This document shows positions 14,815 through 21,910 of a stretch of 26,449 nt of DNA, piece by piece; the first letter of the stretch is position 1, and every line of letters begins with the position of its first letter. The stretch lies in IMG/VR virus record IMGVR_UViG_3300032240_001487, positions 1-26,449 of that record. One strand, given 5' to 3'. Origin of the DNA: a virus. The notes under the pieces were generated by a model. It was not told the origin of the DNA. It saw nothing but the letters and a program-made list of their open reading frames with translations, and ran no database searches. The position numbers and the translations under genes are program-made.

Positions 14815-15210
14815 ATGGAAATATCAACTGGACAATCTGAAGTTAAAAAAAATCCGAGTCTTATGAGTGATTTAAACAACATTCAAGATAAGAACTCTAA
14901 GGAATATCGTGATAAAGTTCGTGAGTTAGAGACAGCTTTAGGAATTAAAGAGGTTAATGTGTTTGGTACAGCAAATCGCTCTATCTTTGAAGAAAATTTA
15001 AACGCAATGAGTGATATGCAAATGCAAGCGTTAGCACGCCGCCTTTATATTGACCAATCTGGTAGCAAACCAATGTTAAAGAAGCGTCTGATGAAACAGT
15101 TCGACGTTCAAAACATTCAAAGTCGCGGATATTTTTCTCCACAACCTAAACAAAAAGAGCTATTTTCTGAAGAACAGAAGATCGCTATGAATAAAATCTT
15201 AAATGGCTAA
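14815..15210 (+). CDS. small protein with SAP-like helical motif, 131 aa
   Basis: The central part (about residues 64-95: MSDMQMQALARRLYIDQSGS, then KPMLKKRLMKQF) resembles a SAP or LEM-like helix-extended-loop-helix, a small DNA-binding fold. The N-terminus is charged and helical; the C-terminus has PQPKQKELF and a short helix. It lies just after the capsid terminator with its own candidate promoter and overlaps the next gene by 8 bases. A head or head-neck role is likely from position, perhaps touching DNA at the portal, but this is inference. Confidence 0.65.
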   Translation: MEISTGQSEVKKNPSLMSDLNNIQDKNSKEYRDKVRELETALGIKEVNVFGTANRSIFEENLNAMSDMQMQALARRLYIDQSGSKPMLKKRLMKQFDVQNIQSRGYFSPQPKQKELFSEEQKIAMNKILNG

Positions 15211-15691
15211 TATCGAACAAGTAGCAAGCGGCATATTCTTCTACGAATTTGATGCGGATACAGCGGAAGCTAATATCAGCGTCATTTCTGGCTGGATTAC
15301 CGCAAACTTAGGCGAAATCAACAACTTAATTTTTACTAATTTCACAGGCGAAGATGCTGATCTTGGAAAAGAACAACAAGATATTCTCAAACATCTTTAT
15401 ATGGCGAGCTACTACAAAAAGAAGGCAAGAAACGTCATTAAATCTATTGGCTCTTCCTCTGGAAATGGGATTTTACAAATTCAAGATGAAGATAATCGTA
15501 TTATCTTTGTTAATACAAACGAAGTAAGCAAACAATTTCAATCTTTATCAAAAAGCCATATCGAAGAAGTTAATAAGCTCGTTTATGCTTATAATTCTTA
15601 CCAAGCAAGACCAACTCAAGTCGTAAACAAAAGTATGTTCAACGATGTTATGGGGTTAATCGCTACTGGAACAGGTTTCGTTATCTACTAA
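15203..15691 (+). CDS. hypothetical structural protein, possible head-tail connector
   Basis: This 162-residue protein is mostly helical, with an aromatic segment (GIFFYEFDADTAEA) near the start, an internal helix (LKHLYMASYYKKKARNVIKS) and a small beta-like stretch (IIFVNTNEV). The pattern of a helical core with a protruding loop resembles head-completion or adaptor proteins of tailed phages. Its place between the capsid gene and the tail-fibre cassette agrees. It overlaps the upstream gene by 8 bases and is followed by a terminator. I cannot assign it to a named family. Confidence 0.6.
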   Translation: MANIEQVASGIFFYEFDADTAEANISVISGWITANLGEINNLIFTNFTGEDADLGKEQQDILKHLYMASYYKKKARNVIKSIGSSSGNGILQIQDEDNRIIFVNTNEVSKQFQSLSKSHIEEVNKLVYAYNSYQARPTQVVNKSMFNDVMGLIATGTGFVIY

Positions 15692-15712
15692 GGTTAGTTT
15701 TAATTAAAATTC

Positions 15713-15741
15713 AAAAGCGCACCATTAAAAGTGCGCTTTTT
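15713..15741 (+). terminator. intrinsic terminator before the fibre cassette
   Basis: AAAAGCGCAC at 15713-15722 pairs perfectly with GTGCGCTTTT at 15731-15740 around an eight-base loop and ends in a T run. The A/T flanks make it potentially bidirectional. It closes the unit 14815-15691. Confidence 0.85.
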
Positions 15742-15742
15742 G

Positions 15743-15750
15743 TGTAAATT
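15743..15750 (+). promoter_or_regulatory. late-promoter-like motif before the fibre cassette
   Basis: TGTAAATT lies directly after the terminator stem and 19 bases before the ATG at 15770. It matches six of eight bases of the T4 late promoter. Confidence 0.45.
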
Positions 15751-15769
15751 TAAATGAACGCTGCTAACA

Positions 15770-16111
15770 ATGTCTGCTTCTACTTATAACATTTCCATAG
15801 AAACAAATACAGATTATTCTGTTAGTCTTATACTTAAAGATGCTGGAGGCGTACCAATCAATCTTACTTCTGCAACAATTGATGCAGAAATAAAACAGAA
15901 TTATTATTCACCAACTCTTGTTGCTTTCACAGTAACAAAAACAAATCCATCAGTTGGTTCGATCAAACTCGCTTTAACTGCAGCACAAACTGCGGCATTA
16001 CATCCGGGCGATTTGCAATATGATGTTTTAGTAAAATTTAATAATGGTACGTTTCAAAAAATCTTAAAAGGAATTGTTTCGGTAGCATCAGGCATAACAT
16101 CACTCTCATAA
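15770..16111 (+). CDS. small beta-sandwich virion protein, 113 aa
   Basis: The protein is almost entirely beta strands: NISIETNTDYSVSLILKDAG, then INLTSATIDAEIKQ, SIKLALTAAQTAAL and YDVLVKFNNGTFQKIL. This pattern recalls the Ig-like N-terminal domain of baseplate upper or fibre-attachment proteins. It opens the fibre cassette, directly after a terminator and candidate promoter, and its stop is one base before the next ATG. A baseplate or fibre-connector role is likely. An out-of-frame ATG at 15754 gives only a very short reading frame and is ignored. Confidence 0.65.
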   Translation: MSASTYNISIETNTDYSVSLILKDAGGVPINLTSATIDAEIKQNYYSPTLVAFTVTKTNPSVGSIKLALTAAQTAALHPGDLQYDVLVKFNNGTFQKILKGIVSVASGITSLS

Positions 16112-16112
16112 A

Positions 16113-16802
16113 ATGCCCAAAGTAGTTGAAATTACTCTATCTGGTAATGATGAAGGGCCGATTCAAATTATTGAAGCGGATCAATTCAACCATAACTCGC
16201 TTCCTGATTTACAAGGAGGAACTGGTGGACAATATTATCACTTAACAAGTGGTCAATATAATTTCGTCACTGGAATTTATGCAGATCAAATTGATCCGTC
16301 AGAAGATGTATTCTTTGAAAAGAATGTATCTGTCACAGGCACACTTCTTCTTGGTAGCGGAACAGATAATTACTTAAGTGGAATTCGCACAGCTGCTGAT
16401 GGCAGTTTTTCTCAAGCTGGAGACGCGCAATATTCCGAATTTATTTTAAAAAAAGAAACAACAACAACTGGAATTTATGAGTTGGCGTTTCCAAATCAAA
16501 TCAAGAAGTTAACTTTACCCAATAACACTTCATGGTTTTTTAAAGTGAGAGTTATAGGAAGATCAACTGCTGGCGCAACATCTACATTCAATGCAGAAGG
16601 TACAATTAAAAAAGGCATAAGCGCTGGATTCACGCAAATTGTTGGAGGAACAATTGTGAATGGAGTAACTGATGAGTTAGCGGTTGGCGGAATGTTAATC
16701 GACGCTGATACAACTTATGGTTATTTGAAGATTAGCGTTTTAGGGTTAGCAGCGACTACAATTCACTGGGTCGCATTTCTAGATTTAATACAAGTAAAAT
16801 AA
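16113..16802 (+). CDS. short tail fibre / receptor-binding protein, 229 aa
   Basis: The N-terminal third carries a fibre-type segment with LPDLQGGTGGQYYHLTSGQY, a motif recurrent in phage fibre proteins. From about residue 98 a C-terminal beta domain begins (QYSEFILKK, WFFKVRVIGRST, YLKISVLGLAATTIHW), probably the tip. The last part resembles the C-terminus of the 677-residue fibre downstream (LKLQVKGQAAATIKW), so the two likely share a receptor-binding fold. The gene starts one base after the previous stop. A tip or accessory fibre role is likely. Confidence 0.72.
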   Translation: MPKVVEITLSGNDEGPIQIIEADQFNHNSLPDLQGGTGGQYYHLTSGQYNFVTGIYADQIDPSEDVFFEKNVSVTGTLLLGSGTDNYLSGIRTAADGSFSQAGDAQYSEFILKKETTTTGIYELAFPNQIKKLTLPNNTSWFFKVRVIGRSTAGATSTFNAEGTIKKGISAGFTQIVGGTIVNGVTDELAVGGMLIDADTTYGYLKISVLGLAATTIHWVAFLDLIQVK

Positions 16803-16813
16803 CAATAAAATCG

Positions 16814-16845
16814 TGTAAATAATTCAACAACGGAGAATATAAAAA
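16814..16845 (+). promoter_or_regulatory. late-promoter-like motif and ribosome site before 677-aa fibre
   Basis: TGTAAATA at 16814-16821 is the best match in the window to the T4 late promoter TATAAATA (seven of eight). It is followed by GGAG about ten bases before the ATG at 16846. Confidence 0.5.
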
Positions 16846-18879
16846 ATGGCTATCTATTATACAGGCACACTAGTCGGAAATCAAATCAACTTTACAACAG
16901 GCTCTGCGTCGATTGTTGCCGCTGACCTCAAACAGTACGTTATCGACCAGACAGTGTCTGGTGGACAAACTGGTTTAACACCAAGCACAAAAGCTACATA
17001 CGACTTTACCACAGGTATTTCTGGTTACCTCAGTGGTCAAGCTTATGACCTAAGAGTAGCTACTGGCGTTATCTCCAACTTTACTGGTACTCTTGGTACA
17101 GCTTCATTCCGTGATATTACTACAACTATTGCTGATAATGGAACTGGCTTACCAACATCTGATACAGTATGGGATTTCAGCACAGGAATTTCTGGTTACC
17201 TTTCGATCAACGCTGGTAATCTTTATCAAGTTAATGTTTCTACTCCTGTTACAAATACAGCTAACATTAATTTAACTGGTCGCGTTAGTGGTCAAGTTTT
17301 CAATGATTATGTTCAAGTAGTTGCTGGAACTGGCCTTGATCTTTCTGTTGCTAGTGACGCAATCACAATTTCTCACCATGATACTTCTAGCGTAGCTGAT
17401 GTTACCGTTGCCGCTGCTGCTGGTTCTGCTATTACTGGTGTTGTATTTACTTTTGACCCATTCGGCCACGTTCTTACTGCTACTGGTCAAACCGCAGTTA
17501 TCGTTCGTAATCAAATTGCTAGCGGCGTAACAACAACCGCTCCGAGCGAAGGTTCTGTTCATACCTTGTCTGGTATGTTGAGAACTTTGATTAATGAGTC
17601 ATATGCTAGAAATCTTCAAGACGTAACAAATAGCGGAAATTCTACAACTAACGGTATTAATATCGGTGGCGATTTGGTTGCTAGCGGAAATGTAATTCTT
17701 GGTAGTGATGCTGCTGATACATTAACAGTTAATGCTGGACCAATTGTTTTAGTAAACTCTGTTCAAAGTTCTGATGCTCTTGTTTTCGGTCCAAATGATG
17801 CGACAAAAGTTTCGGCTTACAAATCTGACACAAATCTTTTAAGACTTGATGGTAGTTTAGTCATTACTGGTAACTTAACTGTTAGCGGTACTACAACCTA
17901 CATCAACACAACTCAGACAAACATCGGTGATAATATTATCACCTTGAATGCTGACTTTACTGGAGCTACCGCTACTGAAAATGCTGGTGTTGAAATTCAA
18001 CGTGGTGGAGAACCAAATACAATGGTTCGCTGGAATGAAGGTACTGATCGTTGGCAATTTACAAATGATGGTTCGACATACTACAATATGCCGATCACAT
18101 CGGAATACGCTATGTACGACCTTGCAGTCGCTGCTGGTGGAACGAACGATGCGATTATTCGTATTACAGGTTCTAATGGTGACGTAAATGACATTACTGT
18201 TAGCGGTTCTAGCGGAATTCTTGTTACTGACAATGGTTCTAATCTGATTGTTGTTTCTCATCAAGATACTTCTTCTGCTGTTAACACAGTTAGCACAAAT
18301 ACTCAAGGTGTTGTAATCCAAAGCTTCACTGGTCTAGTTGATACATACGGTCACGTTACTGGACTTGGTCTTCAAACAACTGACCTCGATGTTCTTTATC
18401 CTCGTACTGGTCAAGTAACACTTAATTATATTACCAATAATGGTACTAGTACAGCTAATGATCTTGTTATCGGTGGTGTAACAATTTCTGGAGCTGATCA
18501 AGCTAAATCTGATCATTTTGTTTTATACTGCACAACTACAGGTGATACTGTTACAGAGATGTTTTTAGAAGGAACATCTGGACGTATAGCTATAGCTAAT
18601 AATTCCGCAGCTTCTTTTAAAGGAACTATTACAGCTTTTGATACAACTAACGTAAAAGCCGCTTCTTGGTCTTACGATTGTTTAGTTGCTAATAAAGCTG
18701 GCAATACTGCTCTTGTCGCTAATGCTATCGTAACAAAGTTTGCTTCTGAAAATGGCGCAACTTGGGAAGTGTTTGTTGATGGAGATAATACAACTGATAC
18801 TCTTAAGCTTCAAGTTAAAGGTCAAGCAGCCGCTACAATCAAATGGACTGCCAGCGTAATTAGCTCTGTCGTTGCATAA
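16846..18879 (+). CDS. tail fibre protein, 677 aa
   Basis: The protein starts MAIYYTGTLVGNQINF, an N-terminal module shared with two fibres downstream, probably for baseplate attachment. Near-repeats YDFTTGISGYLSG and WDFSTGISGYLS lie at about residues 51 and 107. Two copies of a longer repeat follow, one with ISHHDTSS and FDPFGHVLTATG at about 174-213, one with VSHQDTSS and DTYGHVTGLGLQ at about 471-511. Between them is a common fibre block (TTYINTTQTNIGDNIITLNA, then VEIQRGGEPNTMVRWNE). The C-terminal 140 residues are beta-rich with a W near the end, like the 229-residue fibre. No collagen tract is present. Confidence 0.85.
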   Translation: MAIYYTGTLVGNQINFTTGSASIVAADLKQYVIDQTVSGGQTGLTPSTKATYDFTTGISGYLSGQAYDLRVATGVISNFTGTLGTASFRDITTTIADNGTGLPTSDTVWDFSTGISGYLSINAGNLYQVNVSTPVTNTANINLTGRVSGQVFNDYVQVVAGTGLDLSVASDAITISHHDTSSVADVTVAAAAGSAITGVVFTFDPFGHVLTATGQTAVIVRNQIASGVTTTAPSEGSVHTLSGMLRTLINESYARNLQDVTNSGNSTTNGINIGGDLVASGNVILGSDAADTLTVNAGPIVLVNSVQSSDALVFGPNDATKVSAYKSDTNLLRLDGSLVITGNLTVSGTTTYINTTQTNIGDNIITLNADFTGATATENAGVEIQRGGEPNTMVRWNEGTDRWQFTNDGSTYYNMPITSEYAMYDLAVAAGGTNDAIIRITGSNGDVNDITVSGSSGILVTDNGSNLIVVSHQDTSSAVNTVSTNTQGVVIQSFTGLVDTYGHVTGLGLQTTDLDVLYPRTGQVTLNYITNNGTSTANDLVIGGVTISGADQAKSDHFVLYCTTTGDTVTEMFLEGTSGRIAIANNSAASFKGTITAFDTTNVKAASWSYDCLVANKAGNTALVANAIVTKFASENGATWEVFVDGDNTTDTLKLQVKGQAAATIKWTASVISSVVA

Positions 18880-18915
18880 ATTGGGTGATGAATTTTGAAA
18901 TTAACATAAAGCAAT

Positions 18916-21417
18916 ATGGGAGTTTACCATCTAGGAGCAAGTCCGCAACAGATTGATTTTCAAATCGTCGATGTTGATACTGGCATTTTCTTAAATGCAC
19001 AGAGCGGTATATCCTATGATGCAACTCGTTTAAGCGGTCAGCTTTCATCTTACTATACAGACGCATCTCATTTAACTGGTACTTTAAATTTATCTTCTGG
19101 TATTTTTAGTACATTAGATGTTGATTCGTTTATTAGAAATGTATCAACTAAGTTCGTTGATTATACAGTTTCTACTGCTGACGATGTTATCATCTCAAGT
19201 TCAGCTGATCCAAAGACAATTAGTTTAATCTCTGCTTCTGGCAACGCTGGAAGACAGTTTGTAATCAAAAATAAAGGAGCTGGAACTGTTACTGTTAATG
19301 CTTCTGGAGTTGGTCAAATTGATGGGGCGAACACTTATTCTTTGCCGCAATATCAATCTATCGCTGTATTTAGTGATGGATTAACTTGGAACGCTGATGC
19401 TGGTAAACAAGGTATTCAAGGTATCCAAGGAATTCAGGGAACTCAAGGTCTGCAAGGACCGCAAGGTACTCAAGGAGTTCAAGGCACACAAGGCGTGCAA
19501 GGCGTGCAAGGTACTCAAGGTTTGCAAGGACCACAAGGTACGCAAGGCATACAAGGAACTCAAGGAATTACTGGTTCTCAAGGAATTCAAGGCGTGCAGG
19601 GAACACAAGGTATTACTGGTTCGCAAGGTGCAATAGGATCGCAAGGAACTGAAGGGCTTCAAGGCGTGCAAGGAACGCAAGGAGTTCAGGGAACTCAAGG
19701 AAGAACTGGTTTGCAAGGAGCAACAGGAGTAACTGGAGCGCAAGGAACTACTGGAGCTACAGGCGCGCAGGGAACAACTGGCACTAACGGTTCGCAAGGC
19801 ACTTCTGGTACTAATGGTTCGCAAGGCACATCTGGCACGAACGGCACGAACGGCACGAACGGCACAAACGGCACGAATGGTTCGCAAGGCGCGACAGGAG
19901 CAAGCGTCACAGGCGCACAAGGCACCACAGGCGCGCAGGGAACTTCTGGCGCAACAATTTTAGGAAACTCAAATACTTGGACAAATACCAATACATTTAA
20001 TTCTGGTATAACAATTGGAAAGAGCGGAACTGATTCGACAATTACCTTCCCAGCGCAAGCAAATGATCCGGGTTACATTAAGCATTACGAAAGCAATAAT
20101 ACTGCGATTATGTATTTTAATGCCTCTGATGATAGTAATGATTTTTTTTATTTTGGATATACTGGAGATACAGGAACATTTAGAGTAAGAACAGATGGTT
20201 ATCTATACACTCCATTTATTTATGATTTAAATGATACTAGTTATTATGTAAATCCAAATGGTACTTCGGTTCTTGCAACATTAAATGTTGGAACAATAAA
20301 CGCTACTAATAGTAACGGTAGAATTATAATGACTGGCAATCTTCATATAGATGCCTTTAATGGAAACGATTTATATTTAAATTATTACACTACCGCAAGA
20401 ACACGCGCGTATGTAAATACAGTTGAAAAATTTAGAGTTGATACAGATGGTATTGTTTACGCATTTGATCAATTAAGATCACCAATTTTTTACGATAATA
20501 ATGATACAGCATACTATTTAAATCCAAATGGCACATCAAATGTATATGCAATGGTTTCATATTCTTTGCAAGGTAATGGAAATGTAGGTGGTACAGGTTC
20601 CGCTTCTTGGCATCCATCTGGTATTTATTCAGCAGGATTTAATTGGTTATATGGTGGTATCAACGCTGGCGGAAGTAGCGTCACTAATATGAGTGAAGCT
20701 AGAGCAAATATTTTTTACGATTATAATGATTCATCTTATTATTGTGATCCTAATGGTACATCTAGAATTGGCGGTATTCAAATATCAGCCGCCAATGCAG
20801 GATCAACTGGAAATGGTATCAGATTCTATGGACTCAGTGGAGATGGAGCAGGATCATATAATCACGGCGCAATAATTGAAAGATTATGGGGAGATTCCGA
20901 TCAATCTGAATTATTAATTTTTAAAGGTAATGATCCAGATACATCAACTATTCACGATAGAATTCGTATAGCTGCAACAGGAAGAATTGTATTCCATTCT
21001 TTAAATAATTATATTGATGTTGATGGATATATTTCTGGAAATACAGGAAATATTAATGGTTCAGGTTATTTTAATGGAAATGATTTAATTGTAACTGGTA
21101 ATGTTACTGCATATTCTGATATCAAGCTAAAAGAAAATATTAAATTAATTGAAAATGCAGTTAGTAAAGTAAAACAGATTGATGGTGTTACATATAATAG
21201 AAATGATTTGGACGATAAGACACGTAGATATACAGGTTTGATTGCGCAACAAGTTGAAAAAGTTTTACCTGAAGCTGTAGAAAAAGATGAAGCTGGTTTA
21301 AGAAACTTAGCTTATGGTAATATGGTTGGTCTCCTCATTGAAGCAATTAAAGAGCAGCAATCAACTATCGAATCATTGATGCAACGCATTTTAGTGCTAG
21401 AAAACATTAAAAACTAA
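18916..21417 (+). CDS. tail fibre with collagen-like stalk and S74 autocleaving chaperone, 833 aa
   Basis: Domain order: an N-terminal attachment module (MGVYHLGASPQQIDFQIVD); a beta domain with ISASGNAGRQFVIKNKGAG; a collagen-like Gly-X-Y stalk at residues 163-347; a shaft with three repeats of the type YDxNDTxYYxNPNGTS; and a C-terminal Peptidase_S74 intramolecular chaperone from about residue 734 (SDIKLKENIK, then TGLIAQQVEKVLPE). S74 domains trimerise fibres and cleave themselves off just before the Ser of the SDxxLK motif, here Ser734. The start has no good Shine-Dalgarno. The collagen part uses Gln as the Y residue in most triplets. The closest family is host-recognition fibre or tailspike; the receptor is unknown. 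Confidence 0.9.
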   Translation: MGVYHLGASPQQIDFQIVDVDTGIFLNAQSGISYDATRLSGQLSSYYTDASHLTGTLNLSSGIFSTLDVDSFIRNVSTKFVDYTVSTADDVIISSSADPKTISLISASGNAGRQFVIKNKGAGTVTVNASGVGQIDGANTYSLPQYQSIAVFSDGLTWNADAGKQGIQGIQGIQGTQGLQGPQGTQGVQGTQGVQGVQGTQGLQGPQGTQGIQGTQGITGSQGIQGVQGTQGITGSQGAIGSQGTEGLQGVQGTQGVQGTQGRTGLQGATGVTGAQGTTGATGAQGTTGTNGSQGTSGTNGSQGTSGTNGTNGTNGTNGTNGSQGATGASVTGAQGTTGAQGTSGATILGNSNTWTNTNTFNSGITIGKSGTDSTITFPAQANDPGYIKHYESNNTAIMYFNASDDSNDFFYFGYTGDTGTFRVRTDGYLYTPFIYDLNDTSYYVNPNGTSVLATLNVGTINATNSNGRIIMTGNLHIDAFNGNDLYLNYYTTARTRAYVNTVEKFRVDTDGIVYAFDQLRSPIFYDNNDTAYYLNPNGTSNVYAMVSYSLQGNGNVGGTGSASWHPSGIYSAGFNWLYGGINAGGSSVTNMSEARANIFYDYNDSSYYCDPNGTSRIGGIQISAANAGSTGNGIRFYGLSGDGAGSYNHGAIIERLWGDSDQSELLIFKGNDPDTSTIHDRIRIAATGRIVFHSLNNYIDVDGYISGNTGNINGSGYFNGNDLIVTGNVTAYSDIKLKENIKLIENAVSKVKQIDGVTYNRNDLDDKTRRYTGLIAQQVEKVLPEAVEKDEAGLRNLAYGNMVGLLIEAIKEQQSTIESLMQRILVLENIKN
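19402..19956 (+). repeat. collagen-like Gly-X-Y coding repeat in 833-aa fibre
   Basis: About 185 codons of Gly every third residue, mostly GTQ, GIQ, GVQ and GLQ, then GAT and GTN. Glycine and glutamine codons vary from unit to unit so the DNA is not a simple perfect repeat, except for the tandem 9-mers near its end. Confidence 0.95.
19834..19878 (+). repeat. 9-base tandem repeat, five units
   Basis: GGCACGAAC occurs three times in a row, followed by GGCACAAAC and GGCACGAAT, encoding five Gly-Thr-Asn triplets. Slippage here would change stalk length in frame. Confidence 0.9.
20217..20766 (+). repeat. three coding repeats of a YDxNDTxYYxNPNGTS shaft motif
   Basis: Near-copies occur at about 20217-20270, 20487-20540 and 20708-20766. 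Each encodes a short segment with Y-D, N-D-(T/S), YY and PNGTS. Spacing is unequal, so they mark domain boundaries in the fibre shaft and are not simple tandem units. Confidence 0.85.
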
Positions 21418-21435
21418 TTTAAAATATATAAATTT

Positions 21436-21795
21436 ATGGCTATCACATATACATGGAAAGTAACAGGAATCAAGGTAAAAGATGAAGGCGCAAACAAAAA
21501 CGCCATCGTTCAAACCTACTGGAAAAAAATCGGTACAGACGAACACGGTAACGTTGGAGAATTCTCTGGCGCTACTCCTTTCACAAGCGCAAATACTCCT
21601 GCTGGAGATTTCGTTGCATTTGAAAGTCTTACAGAAGCGCACGTTATTCAATGGATTCAAGGCGTCGTAACTGGCAGCTACGAAGAACACGTTAACGAGC
21701 AAATCGCCAAGCAACTCGCTAAGAGCGATCCAGTAGAAATTAAAATGCCTTGGGATACTGGTGTTTCTCCTTCTGGTCTAGCTCCAACCCCATAA
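21436..21795 (+). CDS. small conserved tail-associated protein (MAITYTW type), 119 aa
   Basis: The protein starts MAITYTWKVTGIKVKD and contains VQTYWKKIGTDEHGNVGEFS followed by GATPF. This arrangement recurs in small proteins encoded among tail or fibre genes of environmental phages. Its biochemical role is unknown to me. It is a beta-strand N-terminal half followed by a helical segment (HVIQWIQGVVTGSYEEHVNE) and a proline-rich end. The gene sits in a short gap between two large fibre genes, 18 bases after the 833-aa fibre stop. It could be a chaperone, linker or capping subunit of the fibre; these are guesses. Confidence 0.75.
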   Translation: MAITYTWKVTGIKVKDEGANKNAIVQTYWKKIGTDEHGNVGEFSGATPFTSANTPAGDFVAFESLTEAHVIQWIQGVVTGSYEEHVNEQIAKQLAKSDPVEIKMPWDTGVSPSGLAPTP

Positions 21796-21823
21796 GGTTA
21801 GTTGAGTTTATACAATGAACGTC

Positions 21824-21845
21824 TTTTAACCGTAAATGGTTAAAA
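21824..21845 (+). other. AT-rich inverted repeat before the giant fibre gene
   Basis: TTTTAACC at 21824-21831 pairs with GGTTAAAA at 21838-21845 around GTAAAT. The stem is perfect but only two base pairs are G-C, and no T run follows. It may be a weak terminator, an RNA processing site or an operator. Confidence 0.4.
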
Positions 21846-21872
21846 TATAATTCATTTTATGCTCAATTTAAC

Positions 21873-21880
21873 TGTAAATC
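21873..21880 (+). promoter_or_regulatory. late-promoter-like motif before the giant fibre
   Basis: TGTAAATC lies 30 bases before the ATG at 21911, in the 115-base gap upstream of the giant fibre, the longest non-coding stretch in the window. Confidence 0.35.
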
Positions 21881-21910
21881 TAGTTATCGGATTAAGGTAA
21901 CTATAATAAC

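Noticed and set aside
19381-19991. Long minus-strand reading frames rich in Leu, Ser, Thr and Ala or Val and Pro
   Set aside because: They are the antisense of the collagen-like repeats, which lack stop codons in several frames because of the Gly-X-Gln codon pattern. No ribosome site or domain supports them.
21427-21434. TATAAATT, a close match to the T4 late promoter
   Set aside because: It ends one base before the ATG at 21436, so a transcript from it would start inside the gene. It is probably chance in an AT-rich gap.
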